A DNA stretch of 64,000 nucleotides from NCBI GenBank assembly GCA_964621755.1, contig CAZUPI010000001.1:34898-98897 (forward strand), in the 5' to 3' direction. The notes under the pieces were generated by a model that saw only the letters and a list, made by a program, of their open reading frames with translations, had not been told where the DNA came from and made no database searches. The position numbers and the translations under genes were made by a program. The stretch's first letter is position 1. Each line of letters starts with the position of its first letter. This document shows, piece by piece, positions 25,179 through 33,667 of the stretch. This DNA comes from UMGS1696 sp964621755 (GTDB taxonomy: Bacteria; Bacillota; Clostridia; Oscillospirales; CAG-272).

Positions 25179-26213
25179 ATGAAAACAGCTGCATATGTTT
25201 GGGATGGATATTTGATGAATGTGACAAAGCATGACGCAGAATCGCTTGATATTATCAATATTGCGTTCGGTCATGTGAAGGACGCCGCGCTCGATTTTGA
25301 CCGACCGTCCGTCACTCCCGAAATTGCGCGGATTCACGGGATAAATCCCGACGTCAAAATTCTTCTCTCTATCGGAGGATGGGGGGCTGGCGGATTCTCC
25401 CTCATGTCCCGCACACCGGGGGGGATTGCGAAATTCACCGCATCCTGCGTAAAGGCGGTGGAGACGTACGCGCTCGACGGAATCGACCTCGACTGGGAAT
25501 ACCCGACGATGAACTCCGCCGGCATTGACGCCGACCCATCCGATAAATATCATTTTACCGCCCTGCTGAAATCTCTCCGCACAGCGCTGGACGCCGCTTA
25601 TCCCGACACACACAAGATGCTCACCATCGCCGCGGGCGCCGGCGGGTACTACATAAACGCGGTCGAGATTCCGGAAATCGCGGCGGTGCTCGATTACGTA
25701 TCGCTCATGACGTACGATATGCGCGGACAGGGCGTGCCCGCGGGACATCACACCGCGCTGTACCAATCCCCTGACGACCGGGGATGCCATTCCGTGAGCG
25801 AGGCAGTCCGGATTTTCCATGAGGCGGGCGTGCCGTACGAAAAGCTGATGATTGGCGCGGCGTTCTACTCGCGCAAATGGACGAACATCCCCGAGGGCGG
25901 AACGCACGGTCTCGGCCAGAGGTGCGACAATCCGGAAGACAAGACCAGTGGTCTCTGGGGCCCCGGATTTGCGGAAATCGTCGAAAAATACGAAAACAAA
26001 AACGGCTACGTCGCTTATCGCGATGAGGAATGCGGCGCACCGTACCTGTACAACGAAGCGGAGCGGATTTTCCTCAGTTACGACGACGAAAGAAGCGTCG
26101 CGGACAAAGCGCGTTACGCGGCGGCAAACCGTTTATACGGCGTCATGTACTGGGAGCACTCGTGCGACCCCACAAGACGTCTGCTCGACGCCATCACCTC
26201 CGCAAACGCATAG
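25179..26213 (+). CDS. Glycoside hydrolase family 18 protein (chitinase-like)
   Basis: A 344-residue GH18 enzyme. The catalytic DxxDxDxE motif reads DGIDLDWEYP (Glu 107 from ATG 25179), preceded by the SIGGWG strand and followed by LMTYDMRG and MYWEHSCD. GH18 members cut beta-1,4-GlcNAc linkages in chitin, peptidoglycan or N-glycans. There is no signal peptide, so it would act on internalised chains. The frame can start at TTG 25146; ATG 25179 is chosen for its family-like N-terminus, although the best Shine-Dalgarno (GGGAGGTG) is about 19 bases away. Confidence 0.87.
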   Translation: MKTAAYVWDGYLMNVTKHDAESLDIINIAFGHVKDAALDFDRPSVTPEIARIHGINPDVKILLSIGGWGAGGFSLMSRTPGGIAKFTASCVKAVETYALDGIDLDWEYPTMNSAGIDADPSDKYHFTALLKSLRTALDAAYPDTHKMLTIAAGAGGYYINAVEIPEIAAVLDYVSLMTYDMRGQGVPAGHHTALYQSPDDRGCHSVSEAVRIFHEAGVPYEKLMIGAAFYSRKWTNIPEGGTHGLGQRCDNPEDKTSGLWGPGFAEIVEKYENKNGYVAYRDEECGAPYLYNEAERIFLSYDDERSVADKARYAAANRLYGVMYWEHSCDPTRRLLDAITSANA

Positions 26214-26241
26214 AACGCAAAACGTATAAAGTTTTTGAAAA

Positions 26242-26289
26242 GGGGGTAGGGAAAATTCAATCTTCTCAAAATTTTCCCCACAAAGCCCC
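26242..26289. repeat. Hairpin of the dispersed family before the first oxidoreductase gene
   Basis: GGGAAAATT (26249-26257) pairs with AATTTTCCC, with outer GGGG/CCCC runs (26242-26246 and about 26286-26289), preceded by AAAGTTTTTGAAAAGGGGG. It lies in the 93-base spacer between the GH18 gene and the oxidoreductase gene. Confidence 0.65.
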
Positions 26290-26306
26290 TTCATAAGGAG
26301 ACTATC

Positions 26307-27317
26307 ATGCAAAGAACATGTGTTGTTGGTATGGGACCTATCGGACACCGCCATGCCAGAGCATATACCGAAACAGACAAAGCGGAGCTTGTTGCAGTCT
26401 GCGACAGAGTTCCGGAGCTTGCGAAGGCTGCCGGAGAAAAGTTCGGCGTGCCTTATTTCACCAAAGCGACCGAGATGTTCTCCGCCATGAAGCCGGACAT
26501 TGCAAGCATCACGACAGGCGGCTACGAATACTCAAGCGACCACTACGAACCCACCATCGAAGCTCTTGAGGCGGGATGTCACGTGCTCGGCGAAAAGCCG
26601 ATTTCGAACGACCTGCGTCACGCTACGGAGATGGTCGAGCTTGCGGAAAAGAAGGGGCTTTGCTACGGCATCGACATGAACCACCGCTTCACGCCGGCCG
26701 CACGTCAGGCAAAAAAGTGGCAGGACGAAGGTAAAATCGGCTCTCTCCTGTTCTGTAACATGGCGCTGTGGATTGGCAAATTCATGCCCCTTGACTCAGT
26801 TTACTACCACCTCAAGGCGCTCAACCCCCACAGCATCAACATCATGCAGTACTTCTGCGGACCTGTCACGGAAGTTTCGACCTACGCGATGAAGGCTCCG
26901 GGACGCGACATCTACTCCACGCAGTCGACAGCAATGCGCTTCGCGTGCGGCGCGGTGGGGCACCTCACTTCGTCCTACGACATCAAGCGCGGGCATCCGA
27001 TGGAACGCTGCGAGGTGGCGGGTGTTGACGGACGCTTCATCTTTGAGGACATGTGGCGCGAAGCCGTCCTCTATCCAGCAAACTCTCTCGTGAAAGAAGT
27101 TTACACCAACCCCGTGTTCGACGGATTCGAAGGATTCTACGATACCTTTCGGGACCGCATCCACTACTTCGTAAAGCAGGTCGACGAGGGAGCGAAGCCC
27201 TCCGAGATTGACGGCAGCGGACGTGAAGGTCTTGAGGCCTCCCGCGTCATTCACGCTATGATAAAATCCATCGAAGAAAACAGCACACCTATCAAGGTAA
27301 GCGAAATTAATGCCTAA
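26307..27317 (+). CDS. Gfo/Idh/MocA family oxidoreductase 1
   Basis: A 336-residue NAD(P)-dependent sugar dehydrogenase-type protein. The Rossmann motif is GMGPIGHRHA (about residues 8-17), and the conserved EKP lysine lies in GEKPISN (about 93-99). The substrate domain has NPHSINIMQYFCG. It is a clear paralogue of the gene at 28599 (shared KPISN, GVP and NHxF segments). Family members oxidise C3 of glycosides or inositol-type substrates. ATG with AAGGAG; the end overlaps the AraC gene by 8 bases. Confidence 0.9.
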   Translation: MQRTCVVGMGPIGHRHARAYTETDKAELVAVCDRVPELAKAAGEKFGVPYFTKATEMFSAMKPDIASITTGGYEYSSDHYEPTIEALEAGCHVLGEKPISNDLRHATEMVELAEKKGLCYGIDMNHRFTPAARQAKKWQDEGKIGSLLFCNMALWIGKFMPLDSVYYHLKALNPHSINIMQYFCGPVTEVSTYAMKAPGRDIYSTQSTAMRFACGAVGHLTSSYDIKRGHPMERCEVAGVDGRFIFEDMWREAVLYPANSLVKEVYTNPVFDGFEGFYDTFRDRIHYFVKQVDEGAKPSEIDGSGREGLEASRVIHAMIKSIEENSTPIKVSEINA

Positions 27318-28197
27318 TATTTTTCAAACCAGAACTTTTTTTGAGGAATCAGACAGCGGGACGCCGGAGGTTGCGATTTTTGAAGCGGAGCATGACGGAC
27401 GCGTTGATTCTCACACGCACGAATTTTATGAAGTTGTGTATGTCGTCAACGGATTCACGCTGCACTCGTCTGTCGGGCGGATGAACATGCTTGTGACAGG
27501 GGACTTGTTTTTCGTCAGACCCGGCGAGGAGCACTCCTACATCAATGCGTACCGCACGAAGCTGTACAACCTCATCTTTACCGCAAATGAGCTGGGGTCC
27601 ATGTTGTCGGAGCTTTCCGCGCTGCCCGGCCTTGACGCGATGTTCTGCGGGGATGAGCCAGACAACATCGGCGCACGGCTGATTCACGTCGGGATGAACG
27701 AGAGACACGCTGTCGAGTCGGCTCTCGAGAAAATCAAGACGGAAAGAATCGCCCGGCGGACCGGTTGGCAGAGCCTGATTCGGGCGCAGCTCATATCGTT
27801 TCTGATACGTTATTCGCGTATGTACGAAGGGCAGTGGAACCACTGCTCGCAATCCGCCAATGATTACTACGGCTACATCTATAAAATCCTCAGCTACGTC
27901 AACGACAACTACGCCCGCCCGATAACCACGTCCGAGCTTGCGGAAATAACGGGGCTGTCCCCCGACTACATGTCACGCAAGTTCAAGCAGGCGCTGAACA
28001 TGAGCCCCTCGGAATACGTCAGAAGATTCCGCATTGCCCGCGCAATGGAGCTGCTCTGCACCACCGATACGCCTGTTGCGGAAGTGGCGCGGATGACCGG
28101 ATTCTCCGACATCAGCCTTTTCTCCCGCGTCTTCAAGCAAGCTGTGGGACTTCCTCCTGCTGCATACAGAAAAAACATCAGCGGAACTTACGATTAA
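27310..28197 (+). CDS. AraC-family transcriptional regulator
   Basis: A 295-residue regulator with an N-terminal cupin-like sensing domain (HTHEFYEVVYVVNG, FVRPGEEHSY) and a C-terminal double helix-turn-helix (LAEITGLSPDYMSRKFKQ and VAEVARMTGFSDISLFSRVF). It overlaps the oxidoreductase gene by 8 bases and probably controls the carbohydrate cluster in response to a sugar. No obvious duplicate operator was found near 19821, so its sites are not located. Confidence 0.92.
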   Translation: MPNIFQTRTFFEESDSGTPEVAIFEAEHDGRVDSHTHEFYEVVYVVNGFTLHSSVGRMNMLVTGDLFFVRPGEEHSYINAYRTKLYNLIFTANELGSMLSELSALPGLDAMFCGDEPDNIGARLIHVGMNERHAVESALEKIKTERIARRTGWQSLIRAQLISFLIRYSRMYEGQWNHCSQSANDYYGYIYKILSYVNDNYARPITTSELAEITGLSPDYMSRKFKQALNMSPSEYVRRFRIARAMELLCTTDTPVAEVARMTGFSDISLFSRVFKQAVGLPPAAYRKNISGTYD

Positions 28198-28221
28198 TCA
28201 TTTTATATGGAGGTTAGAACA

Positions 28222-28530
28222 ATGCCAAAGCTGTTATTTGCATCCAAAACTATTGAATATGACGGAACATACGGTAACGCATCACGCAAATACGAAATTC
28301 GTCTCAGCAACCTTGACGGAATCTACACTGGAACTCGCGAACGCAAGGTATTATTCGGTCTCATCAAGAAACAGGAACGCTATATTGAAATCCGCACCCA
28401 CGGCATCCAGGGCATCGACGCGCCGATAGTCTACAGTGAAAGCGAAGAAGGCAGGGATGAATATAACATGCTCCTCGAAAAAGCCAAGCAATTCGCAGGC
28501 AACAACGAAATCAAAATAGAGCGAATTTAA
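28222..28530 (+). CDS. Small hypothetical protein of the carbohydrate cluster
   Basis: A 102-residue soluble protein I do not recognise. It is predicted beta-strand rich in its first 75 residues (KLLFASKTIEYDG, KYEIRLSNLDG, RYIEIRTHGIQG) with a helical end. No Cys or catalytic motif. ATG 28222 has GGAGG seven bases upstream, better than ATG 28207. It sits between the AraC gene and the second oxidoreductase gene and may be a subunit or an adaptor. It does not look like the DUF6379-type DgpB subunit of C-glycoside lyases, as far as I can judge by eye. Confidence 0.65.
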   Translation: MPKLLFASKTIEYDGTYGNASRKYEIRLSNLDGIYTGTRERKVLFGLIKKQERYIEIRTHGIQGIDAPIVYSESEEGRDEYNMLLEKAKQFAGNNEIKIERI

Positions 28531-28561
28531 AAAACTCCCATCAAATCACATCGGAATTTAT

Positions 28562-28583
28562 AAAAGGGGGTTCGGCCCCCCTT
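28562..28583 (+). terminator. Short hairpin before the second oxidoreductase gene
   Basis: AAAGGGGG pairs with CCCCCTTT around a TTCGG loop. The T run is only three bases, so it is a weak terminator or an RNA-stabilising hairpin. Confidence 0.55.
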
Positions 28584-28598
28584 TAGAAAGGATCACAA

Positions 28599-29684
28599 AT
28601 GGAAAAAATCTTCAAGTCTGCCGTTGTCGGTATGGGCGGCATCGGACACACGCACGCAAACTGCATCAAAAACGACCCTCTCGCTGAGCTTGTCGCCGTC
28701 TGCGACGTCATCAAGGAGAAAGCTGATGCTGCCGGCGAAAAGTTCGGCGTGCCGGCGTACTACTCCCTGAAAGACATGCTCGCGGCTCATCCGGAAATCG
28801 AGGTTGTTCACGTGACCACATCCGGTTTTGAAAACGGTTCCTGGCATTACGAACCGACCATCGAGGCTCTGGACGCAGGCCGCCACGTGCTCGTTGAGAA
28901 GCCGATTTCGAACAACATCGAAGAAGCACGCTTCATGGTTGACTACGCCGCAAAGAAGGGTCTGTACCTCGGCTGCGACCTGAACCACTACTTTGCAGAG
29001 CCCGCATTCAAGGCTGACCAGATTATCGCAGATAACGGCGTCGGCGAGCAAGTATATGCCATGATGAAGGTTGGTTTCGACGGAAGCTCTGTCAACGTAA
29101 ACCGCGTCGACAAGAACAGCCGCTGGCAGATGCCCTACTCTCACGCGAAGGCATTCCTGACGCACCCCTTCTCGGTTATGCGCCACTTCTGCGGCGACGT
29201 GACCCACATCCAGGCATTCATGGATAAGCCGGGCGCAAGACGTCAGTCTGAAGACCTTATGCTCTCCATCCAGTCCGTACACATGCGGTTCCAGAACGGC
29301 TGCGTAGGCTACCTTCTCTCCCAGCGCGGCGACGCTATGTTCGGCCTTGGCGGATGGTGGTCCTTCGAGCTCGCCGGCACACACGGCACTTTCTGCATCG
29401 AAAACTGCGTAGAAAAGCTCACCTACTGGAAGCAGGGTCAGGCTCCGGAAACAATGAACACCGGCGTTACCGACTTCGGTGCAACCTTCCCGGTTCGTAT
29501 CCACGCCTTCTATGAAGACCTCGCAGCTGGCGTACCGCTTGAGCACCTCCGTGCATCCGGTCGCGACGCCCTCGCAACCATGGAATACATCTTTGCAGCA
29601 ATCGACTCCTACGAATCCGGCGGCGAAATCGTTCGCCCGCACGCACTCCCCGCATACCACGGCGACCCGCACATCATTCACTAA
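28599..29684 (+). CDS. Gfo/Idh/MocA family oxidoreductase 2
   Basis: A 361-residue paralogue of the oxidoreductase at 26307. The Rossmann motif is GMGGIGHTHA, the lysine motif VEKPISN, and the substrate-site segment reads LTHPFSVMRHFCG. Both proteins lack the usual D-x-G-x-H layout of the third oxidoreductase in this window. GAAAGGA precedes the ATG. Together with the isomerase-like proteins, it may run a redox-assisted glycoside or sugar pathway, but this is inferred. Confidence 0.9.
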   Translation: MEKIFKSAVVGMGGIGHTHANCIKNDPLAELVAVCDVIKEKADAAGEKFGVPAYYSLKDMLAAHPEIEVVHVTTSGFENGSWHYEPTIEALDAGRHVLVEKPISNNIEEARFMVDYAAKKGLYLGCDLNHYFAEPAFKADQIIADNGVGEQVYAMMKVGFDGSSVNVNRVDKNSRWQMPYSHAKAFLTHPFSVMRHFCGDVTHIQAFMDKPGARRQSEDLMLSIQSVHMRFQNGCVGYLLSQRGDAMFGLGGWWSFELAGTHGTFCIENCVEKLTYWKQGQAPETMNTGVTDFGATFPVRIHAFYEDLAAGVPLEHLRASGRDALATMEYIFAAIDSYESGGEIVRPHALPAYHGDPHIIH

Positions 29685-29705
29685 GTTATCAATTGATGAT
29701 AGTTT

Positions 29706-29740
29706 TTGGGGGACACTTTTCAAGAAAAAGTGTCCCCCAA
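29706..29740. terminator. Bidirectional terminator between oxidoreductase 2 and the SGNH gene
   Basis: TTGGGGGACACTTTT (29706-29720) pairs perfectly with AAAAGTGTCCCCCAA around a short CAAG-type loop. It lies between convergent genes (stops at 29684 and 29747). Confidence 0.85.
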
Positions 29741-29746
29741 TCATAT

Positions 29747-30541
29747 TTACAGCCACTTTGCCTGCCTGTTGCGGACTCCCTTGTTAATAAATCCAACCTG
29801 TGCGAAGTCTTCGGGATTTTTTCGAACGAGATAGTCGATGTAGCTCATGACCATTTGCGCGGTGAGCAGGTAGCCGGCAGGGTTCATGTGGCCGCCAAGG
29901 AAGAAGTTGCGCTCGAATTCCTCGTCGTATACCGGAGCGTATTCGGTAAAGTCAAGGACGTATGTACGGGTGAAAATCTTCGGCAGGTCGAGAAGGAACT
30001 TCTGGTGCGCGGCGGTTTTCTCCTGATTGCGCCCGTCACGCGGCATCGTCATGGGGAAGAAGTAAGCGTCCGGCGAGATTTTCTTGTATCTCTGGATAAT
30101 TCTTCCGTAATATCCTGCGAAAGTGGTTTTGTTGTTATCCCAGTTTTCCAAATCAATGTCGTCAATCGAACCCACTTCCTGATTTTGCCCCATGAGGTCG
30201 TTTACTCCAAGCGCAATAATGTACGCCTGACATGCCTTTGACTTGTCCCAGAAGCAGTTTTCCTCCGCGTAAGTATTCCAGTACCAGTTTGCAGCCATCC
30301 CTCCACGTGAGAAATTATAGACCTTGCATCCAACTGCGCGCGCCATGTACTGCCCCCACGAATATTCAAAATAATCGTGGTATCCCTTGTTCCCGTTCTC
30401 GTCCGTTGACTCGAACTCCCCGGAAGACAGGCTGTCTCCTACGCACGCCACGGTCCGAAAAATGCCAAAAAAACCGCCGTCCGGTTTTATCACGTCAAGA
30501 GGTTTCTCGCCTTCCTCAATGTAGTACTTTTTGATGTCCAT
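29747..30541 (-). CDS. SGNH/GDSL-type hydrolase (putative carbohydrate esterase)
   Basis: A 264-residue serine hydrolase of the SGNH fold. The nucleophile is S37 in CVGDSLSSG, followed by the Gly block (SRGGMAAN), the Asn block (ALGVND) and the catalytic His in GGHMNPAGY. No signal peptide. AGGAG precedes ATG 30541. It faces the carbohydrate cluster and might remove acyl groups from imported sugars. Lipase or other esterase activity is also possible. Confidence 0.82.
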   Translation of the reverse strand: MDIKKYYIEEGEKPLDVIKPDGGFFGIFRTVACVGDSLSSGEFESTDENGNKGYHDYFEYSWGQYMARAVGCKVYNFSRGGMAANWYWNTYAEENCFWDKSKACQAYIIALGVNDLMGQNQEVGSIDDIDLENWDNNKTTFAGYYGRIIQRYKKISPDAYFFPMTMPRDGRNQEKTAAHQKFLLDLPKIFTRTYVLDFTEYAPVYDEEFERNFFLGGHMNPAGYLLTAQMVMSYIDYLVRKNPEDFAQVGFINKGVRNRQAKWL

Positions 30542-30609
30542 TTTGTTTCTCCTAACAGATAAATTGATTTTGTAAAATTTTTGTGAACCAGAGTAAAATT
30601 GTTTTTTAT

Positions 30610-30638
30610 ATTATATCAGATTATCACAGAAAACGCAA
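30610..30638 (-). promoter_or_regulatory. Promoter of the SGNH hydrolase gene
   Basis: On the minus strand TTGCGT (30633-30638), a 17-base spacer and perfect TATAAT (30610-30615). Confidence 0.6.
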
Positions 30639-30740
30639 TGAGGAACTCCAATAATCTGCTGATTTTTGGGGGATGCGACAGTTCTTTCTGCCGAGTCATA
30701 CTTTTTTTGAGGGTTATTTGCGAAATTCACATTTTCCTCT

Positions 30741-30768
30741 TTAAATAAACCGTTAAATATATTATAAT
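30741..30768 (+). promoter_or_regulatory. Possible promoter of the zapA operon
   Basis: TTAAAT (30741-30746), 16 bases, TATAAT (30763-30768). A nearby TTGACA at about 30779 lacks a good -10, so the assignment is tentative. The rest of the 320-base divergent spacer (30542-30862) shows no ORF or structured RNA. Confidence 0.4.
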
Positions 30769-30862
30769 GTACATGTGTATTGACATTATCGTATTATATA
30801 CCATTTTATACCAATTTTATTGCTTGCGCACAGGCATTATGCTCAACTTGTGAGGTAAATAT

Positions 30863-31417
30863 ATGGAAGCTAACAATAAGAAAAAATATACCGTGGAAAT
30901 TGCCGGAATGCCGCTCAATATCATCGCTGACGAGCCCGCTGCCTTCGTGGAAAGCATCGTCACCCGTCTCGACGACCGCATTTCCGAACTGACCCGCTGC
31001 AATTTCCGCATTTCTACTCTCGATGCGGCGCTTCTTTGTGCAATTGACTATCTCGGAGACAAAATGAAAGCCGAAAAGCGCATCCGCACCCTCGAAGCGC
31101 AAGTCTCCCTCTACGAGGACAACATCAAGCATCTCCGCGAGGAGCTTGACGAGATAAAAGCGCGGCATGAGAACGCCGACGCCGCCAAAGAGAACGCCAA
31201 CGGGGAAGCCCCCGTGGAAATCACAAACGATATGAAGAAAATCAGCGATATTCTCCGCGGAGGGAAGGCAGGGACCACGCCTGAGGACAAAGTCCGCACC
31301 CTCGAGCAGTATCTCGAAAGCAAAAAATCCGAAGACCCCCACGAGGAAACGCTGACACGAGAGGAAAAAATCAAATATATTGAATCTCTGCTCCGGGGAA
31401 ACGACTCCCAGAAATGA
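30863..31417 (+). CDS. zapA: Cell division protein ZapA with C-terminal extension
   Basis: The first 95 residues are ZapA-like (VEIAGMPLNIIADE, then a helix with FRISTLDAALLCAIDYLGDKM and a coiled coil). ZapA crosslinks FtsZ filaments in the division ring. The remaining 90 residues (about 95-184) are charged and include a second short helical region near LTREEKIKYIESLL; ZapA itself is usually about 85-110 residues, so this is an extended form. The stop overlaps the U32 gene by 4 bases. Confidence 0.82.
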   Translation: MEANNKKKYTVEIAGMPLNIIADEPAAFVESIVTRLDDRISELTRCNFRISTLDAALLCAIDYLGDKMKAEKRIRTLEAQVSLYEDNIKHLREELDEIKARHENADAAKENANGEAPVEITNDMKKISDILRGGKAGTTPEDKVRTLEQYLESKKSEDPHEETLTREEKIKYIESLLRGNDSQK

Positions 31418-33651
31418 GCAATTTTCACGTAAATCCCCTCCCGGAGCTGCTTGCTCCCGCTGGGTCTATGGACAGTCTTCGTGCAGCGCTCGCCGGAGGA
31501 GCCGACGCCGTTTATTTTGGCGGAACCTCCTTCTCCAACCGTATGCGCGCGAAAAACTTCGGCGACAACGAGCTTTCCGACGCCATCCGGCTCTGTCACA
31601 GCGTCGGCGCGGCGGCTCACATCACGGTAAATACCCGGGTACGTGACCGCGAAATGGACGATATCCTGCGTCTTGCCGACGCCCTGCTTGGGAATCCCGA
31701 CGCTGCGCCGGACGCACTCATCGTCGCCGATTTTGGTGTTGCGCGCGAGCTTCACCGACGTTATCCTGAAGCCGCCCTTCACGCCAGCACCCAAACCTCG
31801 CTGTCCAGCCCCGCCGACTGCGCCATGCTCGCTGAGATGGGCTTCACCCGACTGGTCATCCCCCGGGAGCTATCACGCGATGAGATTCGCGCCCTCTGCG
31901 CCGTGTCGCCAATTGAAATCGAAATGTTCATCCACGGCGCGCACTGTGTTTCCTGCTCAGGACAGTGCCTTCTCAGTTATATGATGGGCGGTCGAAGCGG
32001 CAACCGCGGCGAATGCGCACAGCCCTGCCGGCTCCCGTTCGAAATCAAAAGGACCGACTCGGGTGCGGCAAATCGGCAAAACCGCCCGCTGTCTCTCGCG
32101 GACATGTGTCTCGCAGGGCGCATGACTGAAGTAATCGGCACAGGAGTCCGCTCTCTCAAAATCGAGGGACGACTGAAATCGGCGTCATACGTCTACGGCG
32201 TCACGAAAATCTATCGCACCCTTTTGGACGAGCAGCGGAATGCCACAGAAGCGGAAACAAAAGCCCTCGCGAGTTTGTTTTCACGTGGGTTTACGGATGG
32301 ATATTTCACGTATCATTATACAAAAATGTCGAGCGCGCAAGTCTCCGGCGACGGGGACAAAGCATCGGCGGACAACGGAGCTGAAATTGCAAAAGCGCTC
32401 GACGCACGAATCCGCAGCCATGCCGTTCCGGTCAATCTGACGCCGCTCGCGGCCTCGTTTACTTTAGTCGAAAATGCCGCCGCGCAATTCTCCCTGTTTC
32501 TCAAAGATTCTCCAAACGTTTGCGTGACGGCGTTGGGAGAGGCGCCGCAACCTGCTGCCGGGAATCCGTTGACGTGCGAGTCGGCCGCAAAGAACCTGAC
32601 CAAATTCGGCGGTACGAAATATTCACTTGCCGCAGGCGATATCCAATTCACCGTCGGTGAGAATTTATGGTATCCGGCGTCCGCGCTCAACGCCCTCAGA
32701 CGCAACGCGCTCTCCATACTGGAAGAAAAAGCAGGGGAGGCAGTGTCGGAAAATCCACCGCAAAATCCGCTGAAAAACGGCGAAAATCCACCGGATTTGC
32801 TCCATTACACGCCGGATAAAATCGAAAAAAAGAGCGAACGCGTTTGCCGTACGGCAGAAGTTGCTTCGCTCGAAACACTGCGTGGGGCGTCCGATGAATT
32901 TTGGCGCTACTTCGACGTTTTGTATGTCCCCGCCTGCTCATATGCGCAAGCTTGCGAACTTTGTATAAAAAATCAATCTTCACCGGCGCTTGCAGCAGTT
33001 CTTCCGGCGTACACGCCCTCTGACGGTCAGCTGACGGAAGCGCTCGAAAACCTGAAAAAAGACGGATGCAGGCGCGTTCTCTGCCACACGATTGGACAAG
33101 TCAAGCTCGTGCGCGGGGGCGGCTTCGCCGCGGATATATCCTTTCGCGCGAACATTACCAACACCGCCGCCTACGCCGTGTACCGCGAAATCGGATGCGA
33201 CAAGGTTCTGCTGTCACCGGAGCTTCCGTCTGCGGCAGTCACAAAAATCGGCGGCGGCGCGGTCGTATACGGCCGTTTACCCCTGATGACCCTCGCAAGG
33301 TGTGCAATCTGCGACGGAAAATGCCCATTCGGGAACCGGGGCGGACGCGTCGTGAAAACAAACCATGATACATTGTCCCAAAAAATCACCAAAAATCCGC
33401 GCCAAGACTGCTGCACCGCAAGCATGCGCGACCGAAAAGGCGAGGAATTTCCCATTATCGGATATCCGGACCGCGGCTGCGTGAACATTGTTTATAACGC
33501 CGTTCCGACATGGATGGCCGACCGCAGCGACCTGCTTCGCGGGATGGCGCATCTCCATTTTCTATTCACAACCGAAAATGCAGCTGACGCCAGCGACGTT
33601 GTCCGCGCTTATATAGAAAAAAGACGGATGACACGCGGCAGGCGTCTATAA
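31414..33651 (+). CDS. Peptidase U32 family protein (RlhA/TrhP-like RNA hydroxylation factor)
   Basis: A 745-residue protein. It starts with ELLAPAGSMDSL and GGADAVYFGG and has the family signature EMFIHGAHCVSCSGQCLLS with C-x-Q-P-C, likely ligands of an iron-sulfur cluster. A second Cys group lies near RCAICDGKCPFGNRGG. Known U32 members RlhA and TrhP hydroxylate 23S rRNA or tRNA, so a collagenase role is unlikely. The DUF3656-like middle region is present. Start overlaps zapA by 4 bases. Confidence 0.85.
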   Translation: MSNFHVNPLPELLAPAGSMDSLRAALAGGADAVYFGGTSFSNRMRAKNFGDNELSDAIRLCHSVGAAAHITVNTRVRDREMDDILRLADALLGNPDAAPDALIVADFGVARELHRRYPEAALHASTQTSLSSPADCAMLAEMGFTRLVIPRELSRDEIRALCAVSPIEIEMFIHGAHCVSCSGQCLLSYMMGGRSGNRGECAQPCRLPFEIKRTDSGAANRQNRPLSLADMCLAGRMTEVIGTGVRSLKIEGRLKSASYVYGVTKIYRTLLDEQRNATEAETKALASLFSRGFTDGYFTYHYTKMSSAQVSGDGDKASADNGAEIAKALDARIRSHAVPVNLTPLAASFTLVENAAAQFSLFLKDSPNVCVTALGEAPQPAAGNPLTCESAAKNLTKFGGTKYSLAAGDIQFTVGENLWYPASALNALRRNALSILEEKAGEAVSENPPQNPLKNGENPPDLLHYTPDKIEKKSERVCRTAEVASLETLRGASDEFWRYFDVLYVPACSYAQACELCIKNQSSPALAAVLPAYTPSDGQLTEALENLKKDGCRRVLCHTIGQVKLVRGGGFAADISFRANITNTAAYAVYREIGCDKVLLSPELPSAAVTKIGGGAVVYGRLPLMTLARCAICDGKCPFGNRGGRVVKTNHDTLSQKITKNPRQDCCTASMRDRKGEEFPIIGYPDRGCVNIVYNAVPTWMADRSDLLRGMAHLHFLFTTENAADASDVVRAYIEKRRMTRGRRL

Positions 33652-33667
33652 AAATAATTAATATTTT

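Noticed and set aside
28593..29756. 387-codon minus-strand ORF opposite oxidoreductase 2
   Set aside because: Shadow frame; the plus-strand gene has the Rossmann and EKP motifs and a good start.
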